Shown: positions 17,340 through 27,051, counted from the stretch's first letter. The stretch is DNA of 64,000 nucleotides from Oligoflexia bacterium (GCA_015232355.1 JADFZW010000002.1:223130-287129); one strand, 5' to 3'. Made by a program: numbers and translations. The notes: generated by a model not told the origin, from the sequence alone.

Positions 17340-18275
17340 TTGCGCTATTACTCTGGATTTATATTGAGACCATGCAAACCCTCTGTTACAATTATAACAT
17401 TTAATGAATCTAAAAATATTCATCGGGCCATAAATTCAGTATTTTCTATTGCTGACGAAATTGTCATTGTTGATTCTGGAAGCACTGATGATACTTTAGA
17501 TATTGCACGATCCTTTGGAGAGAAAGTAAAAATATTCGAACATAAATTCGAAGGATATGGGCAACAAAAAAATTATGCTGCTGACTTATGCAAAAACGAT
17601 TGGATCTTAAATATTGATGCTGATGAGGAAGTTTCAGAGGATCTTTGTAATTCAATTAAAGAATTAATAGATAGTAGTAGTACAAACTACAGTATGGACG
17701 TTGCAGGGATGTATCGTTTTGCTAGATTAAATTTTTTCTGTGGCCGACCACTCTACCATGGTGGATGGTATCCAGATTATAACATCCGATTTTACAATAG
17801 ACGAGTTGCCAATTGGGCAATGCCATTTGTTCATGAGGAATTGAGATATAAGGATGACCTTGAAATGCTAAATAAACTTAATGCTCCTCTCAGTCTAAAA
17901 ACAATGGTTGGGACATTAAATGGTGATTTATATCATTATACATTTCAAGACGTAGAATCAAACGTTAGAACTAATATTCGATATGCCCGTCTTGGATCAA
18001 AAAAGATTTTACTAAAGTTATCCAAATCAAAATCCTTAGATTCTCTGGAAAAACCCAATACGGATTATCTTTTATTAAAATATCGTTTACTACTGGAAAT
18101 CTTTTTTCATCCGATAATTAAATTTTTTGAATGTTATTTTATCAAACATGGTTTCTTGGATGGAGTACATGGTTTTATAATTGCTGTAAATGCAGCTCAC
18201 TCAATATTTATGAAATATTACTTTGCATATATGGATTTAATCTCTCTTGCTAATAATAAAGAATTGAATAATTAA
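17340..18275 (+). CDS. Family 2 glycosyltransferase, WaaE/KdtX-like
   Basis: The GT-A fold signature is clear: SVTIITFNESKNIHRAI, IVIVDSGSTDDT and the metal-binding segment ILNIDADEEVSEDL. The following PLYHGGWYPDYNIRFYNR and MPFVHEEL segments match LPS core beta-1,4-glucosyltransferases of the WaaE type. The sugar and acceptor are inferred only from that similarity. No ATG lies near the 5' end: the frame opens with TTG at 17340, and another TTG at 17364 has CTGGA just before it and may be the real start. The next gene is a predicted flippase-like protein. Confidence 0.88.
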   Translation: MRYYSGFILRPCKPSVTIITFNESKNIHRAINSVFSIADEIVIVDSGSTDDTLDIARSFGEKVKIFEHKFEGYGQQKNYAADLCKNDWILNIDADEEVSEDLCNSIKELIDSSSTNYSMDVAGMYRFARLNFFCGRPLYHGGWYPDYNIRFYNRRVANWAMPFVHEELRYKDDLEMLNKLNAPLSLKTMVGTLNGDLYHYTFQDVESNVRTNIRYARLGSKKILLKLSKSKSLDSLEKPNTDYLLLKYRLLLEIFFHPIIKFFECYFIKHGFLDGVHGFIIAVNAAHSIFMKYYFAYMDLISLANNKELNN

Positions 18276-18300
18276 AGGAATAAATAATTAGGATCATTTT

Positions 18301-19404
18301 ATGTTATCATTTGCCGCAAAATTATTAGTCTCCTTCGCCCTTGTTTACTGGCTCTTACAAAAAGGACAGATCGATTTTTCTCTACTTTTATCATCCCTAC
18401 AATATAAGTTAAATTGGATCATAGGTTTTTTTATGATTTTAATGAATTTTTTTGTAGCATCATATAGATGGAAGAGAATCTTAGAGATAAAATCAAAAAG
18501 TAAATTATCATATGTATCCATTTTTAAATTTAATTGGATTGGATGTCTCTTCAATACAGTTTTACCAGGAATTGTCAGTGGTGATTTTATCAAGCTCTTG
18601 TATGTTCGAAGTATAGACAACTCCATGACAAAAACATTTCTTATCACCTCTGTTTTAATGGATCGGATACTTGGCCTCTTTGGCCTTCTCTGTGTCCTTG
18701 GCATTGCTACTATTGTTAAGTACAACGAACTAATTGCACTCTCTCCAGCGGTTAATCATCTAATGAATATAAATTTCATGATATTTGCAGCGATGGTGCT
18801 TTTTTTAATCATTTTATTTATACCTACAGCATGGCAAGGATCCACTTTTAAAGTTACATCCAAAATCCCATTCTTAGGAAAACAGATGACCAAAACTCTT
18901 TCTGATTTTTGGGCCATCGGTCAGAGTAAAAAAAATGTTTTATATCTTATCTTTTTAAGTATGTTCACTCAGACCTTAAATATAATTGTTTTCTGGACTC
19001 TGGCACAACCATTTTTTCAATACTCCGAGGTAATGCTGGCCCAACAAAATATAATAACTCTTGCTCATGGATTTACATTTATTCCTCTTGGATTTTTAGT
19101 TATTGCCGTTCCTATTTTTCCTGCAGGAATTGGTTCAGGTCACTTAGCATTTAATTATCTCTTCTCTTCTTATGGAGTGACCAACGGAGCATCTCTATTT
19201 AATTTTTATTTAATGATAACAATTTTCATGAATGTCTTAGGGATAGTTCCATATTTGACTAGCAAGCGCTATTCGAAAAAAGAAATTGAGGAATTTTCAG
19301 AAACAACAACAACAACATCACCATCCTCACCATCATCATCGTCATCGACTCCAACTTCGGCAACAACAACAACAACAACAACAACCGCCCCATCCGCAAG
19401 TTAG
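18301..19404 (+). CDS. LPG synthase TM-region / UPF0104 flippase-like membrane protein
   Basis: The protein has about eight membrane helices. It resembles the lysylphosphatidylglycerol synthase transmembrane family, including the motifs ASYRWKRIL, NTVLPGIVSGDFIKLLYVR and MDRILGLFGLL. Family members are thought to act on lipids or lipid-linked sugars in the inner membrane, but this group lacks the soluble synthase domain. The last 40 residues are a Thr/Ser/Pro tract from ACA and TCA repeats. It starts 25 bp after the glycosyltransferase stop, so the two are probably co-transcribed. Confidence 0.85.
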   Translation: MLSFAAKLLVSFALVYWLLQKGQIDFSLLLSSLQYKLNWIIGFFMILMNFFVASYRWKRILEIKSKSKLSYVSIFKFNWIGCLFNTVLPGIVSGDFIKLLYVRSIDNSMTKTFLITSVLMDRILGLFGLLCVLGIATIVKYNELIALSPAVNHLMNINFMIFAAMVLFLIILFIPTAWQGSTFKVTSKIPFLGKQMTKTLSDFWAIGQSKKNVLYLIFLSMFTQTLNIIVFWTLAQPFFQYSEVMLAQQNIITLAHGFTFIPLGFLVIAVPIFPAGIGSGHLAFNYLFSSYGVTNGASLFNFYLMITIFMNVLGIVPYLTSKRYSKKEIEEFSETTTTTSPSSPSSSSSTPTSATTTTTTTTAPSAS

Positions 19405-19419
19405 GGCCTGCTTTATAAT

Positions 19420-21831
19420 TTAAAACGAATATATCATCGATGCTCTAGTTAAGACATTTCCGAGTGATAGTACGCCTTTTTTGGTGCTGTTACTTGTAGT
19501 GTCCCCAACTCCAATCAATCCTTCTATCTTTAACTTGCCTAAACAAATGCTGGCGCCACTACTCACGTTAGTAGTACTTCGTTCTGTTTTAGTTAAGTGG
19601 GCACCATTGGTATTCCCGGAAAGAATATATTGAGAGATCGAACCTCTTAAAATCAACCAATCCTTAACTTGCGCCTCCATCCCAAGAGTGAGAGGAATTA
19701 TCCATTCCACAGTTTCGGCACGAAGTGGAGTTGTTGTCATAGCAGACGTCTTATCTAGTGTACTTCTCTTGTAAGTTACATTCACAAACATCTTTGCTCG
19801 TTCACTTAATTGATAAGAGTGTCCTCCACCAAACAAATACATGCGCTTCTTAGAAATTATCTCTGTACCACCAGCAGGGGCATTATAATCATAACCATCT
19901 CTTATCGATTGTCCGTAAATAATAAAATTTTCAATTGAGTAGCTGGCACCCAATGTGAGAGTCATATGATTTCTAAACTCCTCTGCATCTGTACTTCCAC
20001 CTTGTGATTTATCAAATAAAACTAATCTAAGATTCGCACTTAAATTCCCCATTACTGTTCCAAATTTTACACTCATTGATTCTTGCGAACGTCTGGCACC
20101 AGCTTGTTCATCCTTACTCTTAGAGACCTTCACCGATGTTCCCCACTCGTTTCCGATATTTCCAGCAATAAATACCTCTGCAGAATTATCTTGATATAAA
20201 AAGTTCGGAGTAGATGCTGACGTTCCATTGATCACATCATTTCGATTAACATATCCCTCATCATGGCCTAGATAGAGACCATAAATAAAAAAATCAGAAC
20301 TCTTAAAAAATCCTCCCTCTCCCTTAGGTGCTGAACTACCTGTTTCTACGGCATCAGCATCATTTCCCCATTCAAAGACGATAAAATCCTTTATGGTATT
20401 CAAGTGTGCTGGATTGGTTAGAATATTTCTAGGATCATCGAAATAATAGTAGGAGACATCATCTCCACCTAAAGATTCAGTTCGTGCTTTTCCTGCATAG
20501 GAGTTTTCGCTATAAAACAGAAACGAAGTCAAAAATAAAGATGAAAATAAAAATAAGAATAAAAACCCAGAGTTCAAACAAGACAGATGTGCTAAAAGTC
20601 CTCTGTTCAGATAGGAAATCTCTTGTGGGTGAAACTCACCCGGGTGAAACTCACCCATATTACTATTCATTTGCAAATCATCTAATGTTTTTATATCAAT
20701 AGGAGCATCTGGACCAATGAAATGAACATTAGGAATTTCTCCTCTGATTTCACTAAAAAGAAAATCATCAGTTTGAGTGCCAGCAATATTAGTGCTTACT
20801 TCAATGTTTTCTCGAATAATGTTTTTTTCTATATTAGGAAAAACTTTCTTTAAAGCTCTTTTTAAATTACGAATAATTTTTGATACATCCTCTATCACCT
20901 CTTCTCTATTTAAAAATGCAAAGAAGACAAAATCTTGAGTTGCATGTTGCTCATCATACTCAGCAAATTCTCCAATGAAAAATCCATTATCTTCCGTTAG
21001 TGATCTTGGTATAAACAGGGTGCCTCTTTCATTAGTTATATTTTTCGCACTCACAAAGTGCATAACTAATGTGTGGTATCTTCTGCTACTGCTACAAAAT
21101 TGATGAAAATTATCACTGTACAAATTTTTATTTTTTAATAATTTAAAAAATTCATTCACTCCCAATTCCCAATAAATTTTTTTAGTAAGTACAATAGTTC
21201 CATCAACTAGTTCTATTGGCCAGAAGGTTTCCTCTCCTATCATATGTCCTGAGTAGATTGATTTAATTTTAGAAGTTTTGGTGGTACTGGTACTCGTACT
21301 ATCACTGTTTTCATTGATATGTGCGCTAGCGGTAGTAGAATATTTCTGATAGAGATCTTTGAAGTAATCTGAAAATAGCGATTTAGTCGAAATACCATAG
21401 TGATCGACAGTAAAAAATTTTTCACACATTTGTATTTCACTAGTAGGTTTCATTCTACCATTAAAAAATCTAAATTCATGATCCTTATAAAATTTTGAAC
21501 TCCACTTAGACTCCAGCTTTATCTCTGAATTCGTATTCGTATTCCCAAGTAATTTCAAAACATAATTAAAAACTTTGATGTCGTTTTCCCCTCTAAGTAA
21601 ATTAATATTACTAGATATTGGAAATGCTTCAAAATTTCCCTTAGTATTAACAACATTTATTTTCGTAGATGAATCTTTCTTAGAAATAGCATCGGCCAAC
21701 ATTAAAGACCAAATATTATCGCCAAAGACTATGTGATCAAAGATTCTTTCTGAGGCCACAGTTGTGTCCATATCAGCAAAAAAAGTTTGTTGAGAATCAT
21801 GGCCCTTGCGTAATTCCTGAATAAATCTCAT
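19420..21831 (-). CDS. Fusion: flavoprotein-like N-terminal domain plus outer-membrane beta-barrel
   Basis: One uninterrupted 803-residue frame. Residues about 1-400 look cytoplasmic: a Rossmann-like start (DHIVFGDNIWSLMLADAIS) and a late segment PNVHFIGPDAPID resembling the C-terminal FAD motif of amine-oxidase/desaturase enzymes. The glycine loop is degenerate, so FAD binding is uncertain. At about 425-450 comes a strong hydrophobic stretch ending in a signal-peptidase-like SYAGKA. Then follow about 350 residues of alternating beta-strand sequence ending in MIYSF, typical of an outer-membrane barrel. ATG 21831 has GAGG before it. A separate start for the barrel at 20670 or 20658 is possible but has no clear ribosome binding site. 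It could be a true fusion or two genes joined by loss of a stop. Confidence 0.7.
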   Translation of the reverse strand: MRFIQELRKGHDSQQTFFADMDTTVASERIFDHIVFGDNIWSLMLADAISKKDSSTKINVVNTKGNFEAFPISSNINLLRGENDIKVFNYVLKLLGNTNTNSEIKLESKWSSKFYKDHEFRFFNGRMKPTSEIQMCEKFFTVDHYGISTKSLFSDYFKDLYQKYSTTASAHINENSDSTSTSTTKTSKIKSIYSGHMIGEETFWPIELVDGTIVLTKKIYWELGVNEFFKLLKNKNLYSDNFHQFCSSSRRYHTLVMHFVSAKNITNERGTLFIPRSLTEDNGFFIGEFAEYDEQHATQDFVFFAFLNREEVIEDVSKIIRNLKRALKKVFPNIEKNIIRENIEVSTNIAGTQTDDFLFSEIRGEIPNVHFIGPDAPIDIKTLDDLQMNSNMGEFHPGEFHPQEISYLNRGLLAHLSCLNSGFLFLFLFSSLFLTSFLFYSENSYAGKARTESLGGDDVSYYYFDDPRNILTNPAHLNTIKDFIVFEWGNDADAVETGSSAPKGEGGFFKSSDFFIYGLYLGHDEGYVNRNDVINGTSASTPNFLYQDNSAEVFIAGNIGNEWGTSVKVSKSKDEQAGARRSQESMSVKFGTVMGNLSANLRLVLFDKSQGGSTDAEEFRNHMTLTLGASYSIENFIIYGQSIRDGYDYNAPAGGTEIISKKRMYLFGGGHSYQLSERAKMFVNVTYKRSTLDKTSAMTTTPLRAETVEWIIPLTLGMEAQVKDWLILRGSISQYILSGNTNGAHLTKTERSTTNVSSGASICLGKLKIEGLIGVGDTTSNSTKKGVLSLGNVLTRASMIYSF
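20627..20656. repeat. Tandem 15-bp mini-hairpins at the domain junction
   Basis: GGGTGAAACTCACCC occurs twice back to back (20627-20641 and 20642-20656). Each copy is an inverted repeat with 6-bp stem and 3-base loop. In the reading frame they encode GEFHP twice, just before the internal signal-peptide-like segment. Confidence 0.92.
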
Positions 21832-21902
21832 AACAACCTCATGTAGGCTAAGTGAAAATTGATTCACTCATTATACATAATCTAGGCAGGATACACAAAA
21901 CT

Positions 21903-23027
21903 TTATAATTTATTCGGATTGTATGGAAGAATGATTCTATCTCCCAAAACTAATTGATCATTCGCTTTTAATTTATTAATTGCGACTAACTTTTCTAACG
22001 GAACGTTCAAATACTTTGCTAACTGGGTAAGTGTAGTCTTTTTTGAAACAATATATGTTGGATATTCCTTCGATACCTCTGATATGGACTCAACAAATTC
22101 TTTATTCTCTTTATTCTCTCTATTTTCAATCTTTTTAGCTGCAGCAGAAGCTGAAACTGGAATGCGAAGATTATAGAATGAAAAATATGGAGGAGTTAGA
22201 GACTTTGTTAGTTCAGGATTTAAATATTGCAAAACATCTTCATCTACTCCTATTTTATTCGAGACTTCCTTGAGCGATGTGCCTCCACTAACTTTAATCT
22301 CCTCAAAGTCCAATGTTTGCGCAAATTCAATATCACCAAGACCAAACGTCTCTAAATTTTTTCCAATTATTGCAAGGGCCATAATCTTTGGAAGATAATT
22401 TTTCGTCTCATCTCTTATTGCATCTGTCTTACACAATTCCCAAAAATTAGTAGAGTTATAATTTTTAATTGCTTTGGAGATTCTTCCTTCTCCGGCATTG
22501 TAAGCAGCAAAAGCTAATTCCCACTTGTGAAAATCAGAGTACAATTTTTTAAGATATTTTCCGGCGGCAATAGTTGACTTAATTGGATCCTTTCTCTCAT
22601 CAACAAATCGATTTATTACTAAACCATAGCTCTCTGCTGTCTCTGGTATAAATTGCCATGGCCCAATCGCATTTGCATATGACTTCGCACGATTCAAAAA
22701 ACCAGACTCGGCCATAGCTAAAAAGATTAGATCTTTTGGCAAATCATACTCCATTAAAATCTTTTCCATTACTGGAGCATATCTGCCTGCACGCTTGCTG
22801 TGATTGATAAATACATGGCGCCCTTCATTTAAAAAATATCTCATCCATTTCTTAACTGATTTATTGTAGGTAATTGGGATATCAAAATAATAGTTTTTTA
22901 TTCCTAATCTCTTTACTGTATTGGGATGAAGGGAATAGATCGTAGCGCTTACATTGGTGCTTAAAAACATGCACATGCACAGGCACACCACAGATAATAT
23001 AATTGATACTCTTAATATTTTCTTCAT
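21903..23027 (-). CDS. Membrane-bound lytic murein transglycosylase D-like, with LysM
   Basis: The protein cleaves peptidoglycan glycan strands in the periplasm. After a signal sequence it has a goose-lysozyme-like SLT domain, with catalytic Glu in FLAMAESGF, IGPWQFIPETA and FAAYNAGEGRI motifs as in MltD. A C-terminal LysM module (YIVSKKTTLTQLAKYLNV to DRIILPYNP) binds glycan. A short Lys/Glu/Asn repeat linker precedes the LysM. I use the ATG at 23027 (MKKILRV). Earlier in-frame ATGs at 23039 and above cannot be excluded, since none has a good ribosome binding site. Confidence 0.92.
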   Translation of the reverse strand: MKKILRVSIILSVVCLCMCMFLSTNVSATIYSLHPNTVKRLGIKNYYFDIPITYNKSVKKWMRYFLNEGRHVFINHSKRAGRYAPVMEKILMEYDLPKDLIFLAMAESGFLNRAKSYANAIGPWQFIPETAESYGLVINRFVDERKDPIKSTIAAGKYLKKLYSDFHKWELAFAAYNAGEGRISKAIKNYNSTNFWELCKTDAIRDETKNYLPKIMALAIIGKNLETFGLGDIEFAQTLDFEEIKVSGGTSLKEVSNKIGVDEDVLQYLNPELTKSLTPPYFSFYNLRIPVSASAAAKKIENRENKENKEFVESISEVSKEYPTYIVSKKTTLTQLAKYLNVPLEKLVAINKLKANDQLVLGDRIILPYNPNKL

Positions 23028-23103
23028 AATCGCTGTCATAACCATAATTGATAACACAAATTTCCGGTTACAAAAATGTTAAATATTCCTTAAAATAGTA
23101 GAT

Positions 23104-23526
23104 ATGAGCAATAACATCTTTATTTCTATTATATTCATTTTAATTTCAATCTCTAGCAATTTATCTTTATCCGCTGATTTATATCTAGATTCATCTCACA
23201 CAAAAAAAATTTCATTCACTATCCAAGATTCCTACAAAATATATATTCCCATTCCAAGCACAAATCCCAAAAACCCTGAGTATTTTGTTCAAACTTTGTT
23301 AAAGAAAAGAGTAAAATTTCCAGAGGGAGATTTGCCGCTTTCTAGTGGTGGCGGCGGTGGCGCCAACCCAGCTGCTATTTTGTGCAAGGAAATGGGGGGT
23401 AGAGAGATGACTTTGTTTGATAAAAACTCTCAAGAATATTCTATTTGCGAATGGGCGGATAAAAGTATGATCTTTTCCTGGGATCTATTTAAAATTTACT
23501 CTCAATATAAACAACAAAAAAAATAA
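23104..23526 (+). CDS. Secreted DUF333-domain protein
   Basis: The 140-residue protein has a signal peptide (hydrophobic 5-20, cleavage near SLSA) and an N-terminal beta-rich part. Its C-terminal segment, NPAAILCKEMGG with later YSICEWADKSMIFSWDLF, matches the DUF333 pattern (NPAS-C-GG, then G-C-DG-W), found in putative haemolysin/lipoprotein proteins. Function is unknown. A Gly5 run joins the two parts. It diverges from the transglycosylase gene and is followed 9 bp later by another secreted protein gene, so the two are likely co-transcribed. Confidence 0.75.
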   Translation: MSNNIFISIIFILISISSNLSLSADLYLDSSHTKKISFTIQDSYKIYIPIPSTNPKNPEYFVQTLLKKRVKFPEGDLPLSSGGGGGANPAAILCKEMGGREMTLFDKNSQEYSICEWADKSMIFSWDLFKIYSQYKQQKK

Positions 23527-23535
23527 CTTCGTCAT

Positions 23536-24150
23536 ATGCTACATTTTAAAAAATTTTTTATCCTTTTCATCTTCATCTTGATAAATATAAGTGCTGAAGC
23601 AAAAGTCGATCCACCAAATTATGATTTTAAATTTAACATGCTCTATCCCTTCTTTCCCAATAAGGATTTTAGTGAAGTAAAAAAGACATACACATATGAA
23701 AAAGATGGACTCATCTCTCTAGGGGTAATGAATGACGGCGATCCCCCTTCAACAACCAAAATTTATAAACTATATTTAAAACATAAAACTTTTCGCTTTC
23801 CTATCTTCTTTCAAGTCTCTTCTCAATCTCAGTCTCAATCTCAATCTCAAGAAAAGATAATTGATTTTTTTGTCTCTTTACCATCTTACTTTCTTCACGA
23901 TCCTTTCTTGCAAGATCTACAAAAAGAATTAGGAAATCAAAATAAATATTCCAACTACAACGGAAGCGCTCTCTACATCTGGGATGAAAGCAAACTTGAT
24001 AAAAATACAAAATTCATTTACAGCAGCACTTGTACTATAACTTGTTTTCCACTCTACTTTTCTGGCACAAGCAAAGATCCACAATTAAAACCAGCAAAAG
24101 CTCCTTCGCTAATCGATCTTATGGCCAACAAAAACAAACAATATGAGTAA
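23536..24150 (+). CDS. Secreted protein of unknown function with SQ-repeat
   Basis: I do not recognise this 204-residue protein. It has a signal peptide (residues 5-20, cleavage near SAEA) and mixed beta-rich sequence. A SQSQSQSQSQ tract around residue 95-105 is encoded by a 6-bp TCTCAA repeat, the same tract type as in the protease at 7.3 kb. A single CTITC pair near the C-terminus could form a disulfide. It follows the DUF333 gene by 9 bp and converges on the large lipoprotein gene. No membrane anchor is visible after the signal. Confidence 0.7.
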   Translation: MLHFKKFFILFIFILINISAEAKVDPPNYDFKFNMLYPFFPNKDFSEVKKTYTYEKDGLISLGVMNDGDPPSTTKIYKLYLKHKTFRFPIFFQVSSQSQSQSQSQEKIIDFFVSLPSYFLHDPFLQDLQKELGNQNKYSNYNGSALYIWDESKLDKNTKFIYSSTCTITCFPLYFSGTSKDPQLKPAKAPSLIDLMANKNKQYE

Positions 24151-24163
24151 CCTTTATTAGTAT

Positions 24164-26497
24164 CTATGGAGTCACCTGCGGAAGAGCTTGACTGCTAAGA
24201 GTATCTTCCCAGTAGATTAATTGCTGAATATGAGCATTCATCTGAGAATTGCCAATTGCATTTCCTCCTACCGTGATCTTTGGAATAACTCTAGGACCAT
24301 AATTAACACCATAGGTACAGGAGGCAACGGAAGCTGCTGAAGCTGCTCTTGATGAAGATAGATAAAAAACATTATTAGTATAACTATAGATAACCGATCC
24401 AGTTCCTCTGCTGCTCATGTTATTTAAAGTATCAACACAACAAGTAGGATTAGGATTTGGATCATAACCTCTCTGATAAGCACAAATTTTACCCATATCA
24501 TATTTCAACAAATGAGCAACTGGGGTTTCATTAGCGTCAACTGTTGGAGTAGGATTGCTAATCTCCAAAAAGGTCATATCAGAAGGAGCATCACTGCTTT
24601 TATACCACTTCATATAAAATGTTCCGGCCGAGGAATTAATTGGAGAAAAAGCTGGAGCGGCAGGAGTATATACCAGAATATCTGGATTGCGTGACCCTGG
24701 CCCTCCGCCAGTATATATATATGAAGAAGGAATATATCCAAGCTCAAATTGCGCTCCAAAAGCATAAATTTCTCCTGTAGCTGCTAGATCAGCAACAATA
24801 GAAGATGATGATGAAATAACAGGTGTGCTAGAGTAAGCTGGGAATATTCTAATAAGTGCAGGAGAAGGTGTACTTGATAATGTTTTAGTTAACCATATTC
24901 TGAGCCACTGATTTTTATATCTCTTCACTCCAGACGGCGGCATACGCTCTAAACCACTCATTAATGCTGGAGTACCACTAGTTAAATCTACGATCAATCC
25001 ACTGGGTGTTGAATCAGTTGCATTCTGTAAAATCTGAATAGCAGCAGATGAACTAGCATTGGCATTTACACTCTTACGAACGAAAATCGAAAATACATAT
25101 GTCTGAGTAGGTGTTGGATTTGCAATTGTTTGTTCCAAATAAGTTGGCGTACTAGATGAATCAACAAGAACATCTGTACATGAAGATCCTGATATTACTA
25201 TATCCCTAGCTTCTGGAGTGTTATAGTTAGGAGTAACTGCAATGGCAGATGCAACTGCAGGAATAGAAGATCTCCAATAAGTCTCGTTCTGTAAATCTTC
25301 TGACGTCCGTGCCAAATTTTGTGAATACGATTCAATTAAAAAACCAATTGGTGTTGGCGTATTACTCGCAGTAGATGTTCCTGCAAGGTAGTCACTATTT
25401 ACTTCATACTCAAAACGAGGTGTCTCAGCGATAGCATACTCCAAAGTTCCATCATATCTTGTCAAATAAGCATCACCGCTTCTCTGTAATATCCATCCAC
25501 TCGGCAATGGAACTGGCGTTAAAAAATAATCAGGCGTAGCTGTATTAGGCATAAAATTAAAATCACGTGTTCTCATTCTTGGAGAAATCGTTGCTATCAG
25601 AGGAATTCCTGCTCCATTATTATCATTTATAACTATGTTTACTGTATCTGTAGAAAATCCAGGAGTAGGAGTATAGTTAGAAGCGACAGTGAATACAGAA
25701 CTATTACCAGCTCCTATGTCTCCCATGCTTGGATTTCCAACATTAAGTAACTTAGTATAAGTGTACGGAGATACCCCACTTGCAATTATAGTAGAGAGAT
25801 TAAATGGCGATCTAAGATCAAATTTAACATTACTATTTGCTAAGATTAATGGACCATTCGGAATAGTTGTGGCCGTCGCTTGTGCTTGAACCTCTGCCAT
25901 TGCCTGCCACTGAAAAAGCCGTCCATTACAATCACTAATTGATTTTCTTTCTGCAAAACTTCCCCACAAAGTAACTGATTGCTCAGTAATCGATGCTGGG
26001 ATATCTTGTACTGTCCTACCTATAAGCTCAGGTCTAGAGATCAAATTCTTATTAGCATCACCATCCATATCTCCTCTCATTGGATCAGGACATCTTCCCA
26101 TTATTGATTTAATGGCCATAAGATCAAAGATCCTTCCTTGTCCAACTAACACCTGTGTATTTAGCGTGCTATTTCTCTCTACAAAACCAATAAATTGATG
26201 AGGTCTTACTAATACTACTCCTTGGGAGGAAGTACATTGACTATCTGGTTGTCTCTCAGGATAGGTTATAAAAACTGCAAAGCAATTGTAATCAGACACA
26301 GAAGAAACTGTGACTTCTTTAGGTTCTATGTTGTAAAGATTAGCATCTGAATCTTCAGAGATATTTTTTGTATAATTGGTGATCGCACTCGGTACTTTAA
26401 TTACAATGTTGACATAAGATTCATCACGATCATACTTCGAACATGATGCTAGAATAAAAATGAAAACAAAAATGAAAGCAAAAAATTTTCCCCTCAC
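24164..26497 (-). CDS. Large lipoprotein with phage-fibre-like carbohydrate-binding region
   Basis: A 777-residue predicted lipoprotein (lipobox LASC, residues 16-19). The first half is a Thr/Pro/Asn-rich beta region. The second half (about 365-590) follows the layout of modules found in phage tail and spike proteins: FLIESYSQNLARTSEDL, then YVFSIFVRKS, ending in AFGAQFELGYIPSSYI. These are thought to be beta-sandwich ligand-binding modules. The C-terminal part resembles a LamG/concanavalin-like fold. A surface adhesin role is plausible but inferred. It is followed on the same strand by a transcription unit of other secreted and signalling genes. Confidence 0.72.
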   Translation of the reverse strand: MRGKFFAFIFVFIFILASCSKYDRDESYVNIVIKVPSAITNYTKNISEDSDANLYNIEPKEVTVSSVSDYNCFAVFITYPERQPDSQCTSSQGVVLVRPHQFIGFVERNSTLNTQVLVGQGRIFDLMAIKSIMGRCPDPMRGDMDGDANKNLISRPELIGRTVQDIPASITEQSVTLWGSFAERKSISDCNGRLFQWQAMAEVQAQATATTIPNGPLILANSNVKFDLRSPFNLSTIIASGVSPYTYTKLLNVGNPSMGDIGAGNSSVFTVASNYTPTPGFSTDTVNIVINDNNGAGIPLIATISPRMRTRDFNFMPNTATPDYFLTPVPLPSGWILQRSGDAYLTRYDGTLEYAIAETPRFEYEVNSDYLAGTSTASNTPTPIGFLIESYSQNLARTSEDLQNETYWRSSIPAVASAIAVTPNYNTPEARDIVISGSSCTDVLVDSSSTPTYLEQTIANPTPTQTYVFSIFVRKSVNANASSSAAIQILQNATDSTPSGLIVDLTSGTPALMSGLERMPPSGVKRYKNQWLRIWLTKTLSSTPSPALIRIFPAYSSTPVISSSSSIVADLAATGEIYAFGAQFELGYIPSSYIYTGGGPGSRNPDILVYTPAAPAFSPINSSAGTFYMKWYKSSDAPSDMTFLEISNPTPTVDANETPVAHLLKYDMGKICAYQRGYDPNPNPTCCVDTLNNMSSRGTGSVIYSYTNNVFYLSSSRAASAASVASCTYGVNYGPRVIPKITVGGNAIGNSQMNAHIQQLIYWEDTLSSQALPQVTP

Positions 26498-26535
26498 AAT
26501 TCCTCCTAAACATTTTTCTTACTTCACTACTTTCC

Positions 26536-27051
26536 TTACTCGAAACGATCCCCCCTAACAGTCACTACAATATAATTTTCAAACAGCAAATTCGGAGCAG
26601 ATGTTACAATGTATGTTTTTAACCATCTCACTACCAATGGATGGTGTGATGGAAGATCATCTAACGTGCTTTCAAAGACCACATATTTTCCTCTGCAACC
26701 AACTAAATTAATCTCAGTCTTAACTGCTTTAGGAATATAATTATAATTTTGCATCTCCTCTTGCGCCCACAGAGATAATCTCTTCACATCATTTGATTTT
26801 ATTTGCGATGAGATCCATTGATAAAGATTGTCCCATAATCTTGGATCAAAGTTCATTTCAGAGATGTTACATTCAGTATTCAAGTTATCCATAATCTGTG
26901 GAAGAAAACTTTGCATCTCTTCAACAAAAACTATTTTTGGTGTTTGTTCAAGATGAAGATTGGTAGAGGTTGAAGCAAACGTAATTGAAAATGTATATAT
27001 TGAAATAAATAATGAAATACATAGCAAGAAGAAAGCAGAAAAAAATTTCAT
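26536..27051 (-). CDS. Secreted protein of unknown function, coupled to HD-GYP gene
   Basis: I do not recognise this 171-residue protein. It has a signal peptide (hydrophobic 3-20) and a compact mature domain with two cysteines (Cys62, Cys118) that may pair. Its ATG overlaps the TGA stop of the HD-GYP regulator (ATGA), so the two are translationally coupled. That suggests a job tied to the same signalling unit, although no ligand-binding motif is evident. Confidence 0.72.
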   Translation of the reverse strand: MKFFSAFFLLCISLFISIYTFSITFASTSTNLHLEQTPKIVFVEEMQSFLPQIMDNLNTECNISEMNFDPRLWDNLYQWISSQIKSNDVKRLSLWAQEEMQNYNYIPKAVKTEINLVGCRGKYVVFESTLDDLPSHHPLVVRWLKTYIVTSAPNLLFENYIVVTVRGDRFE

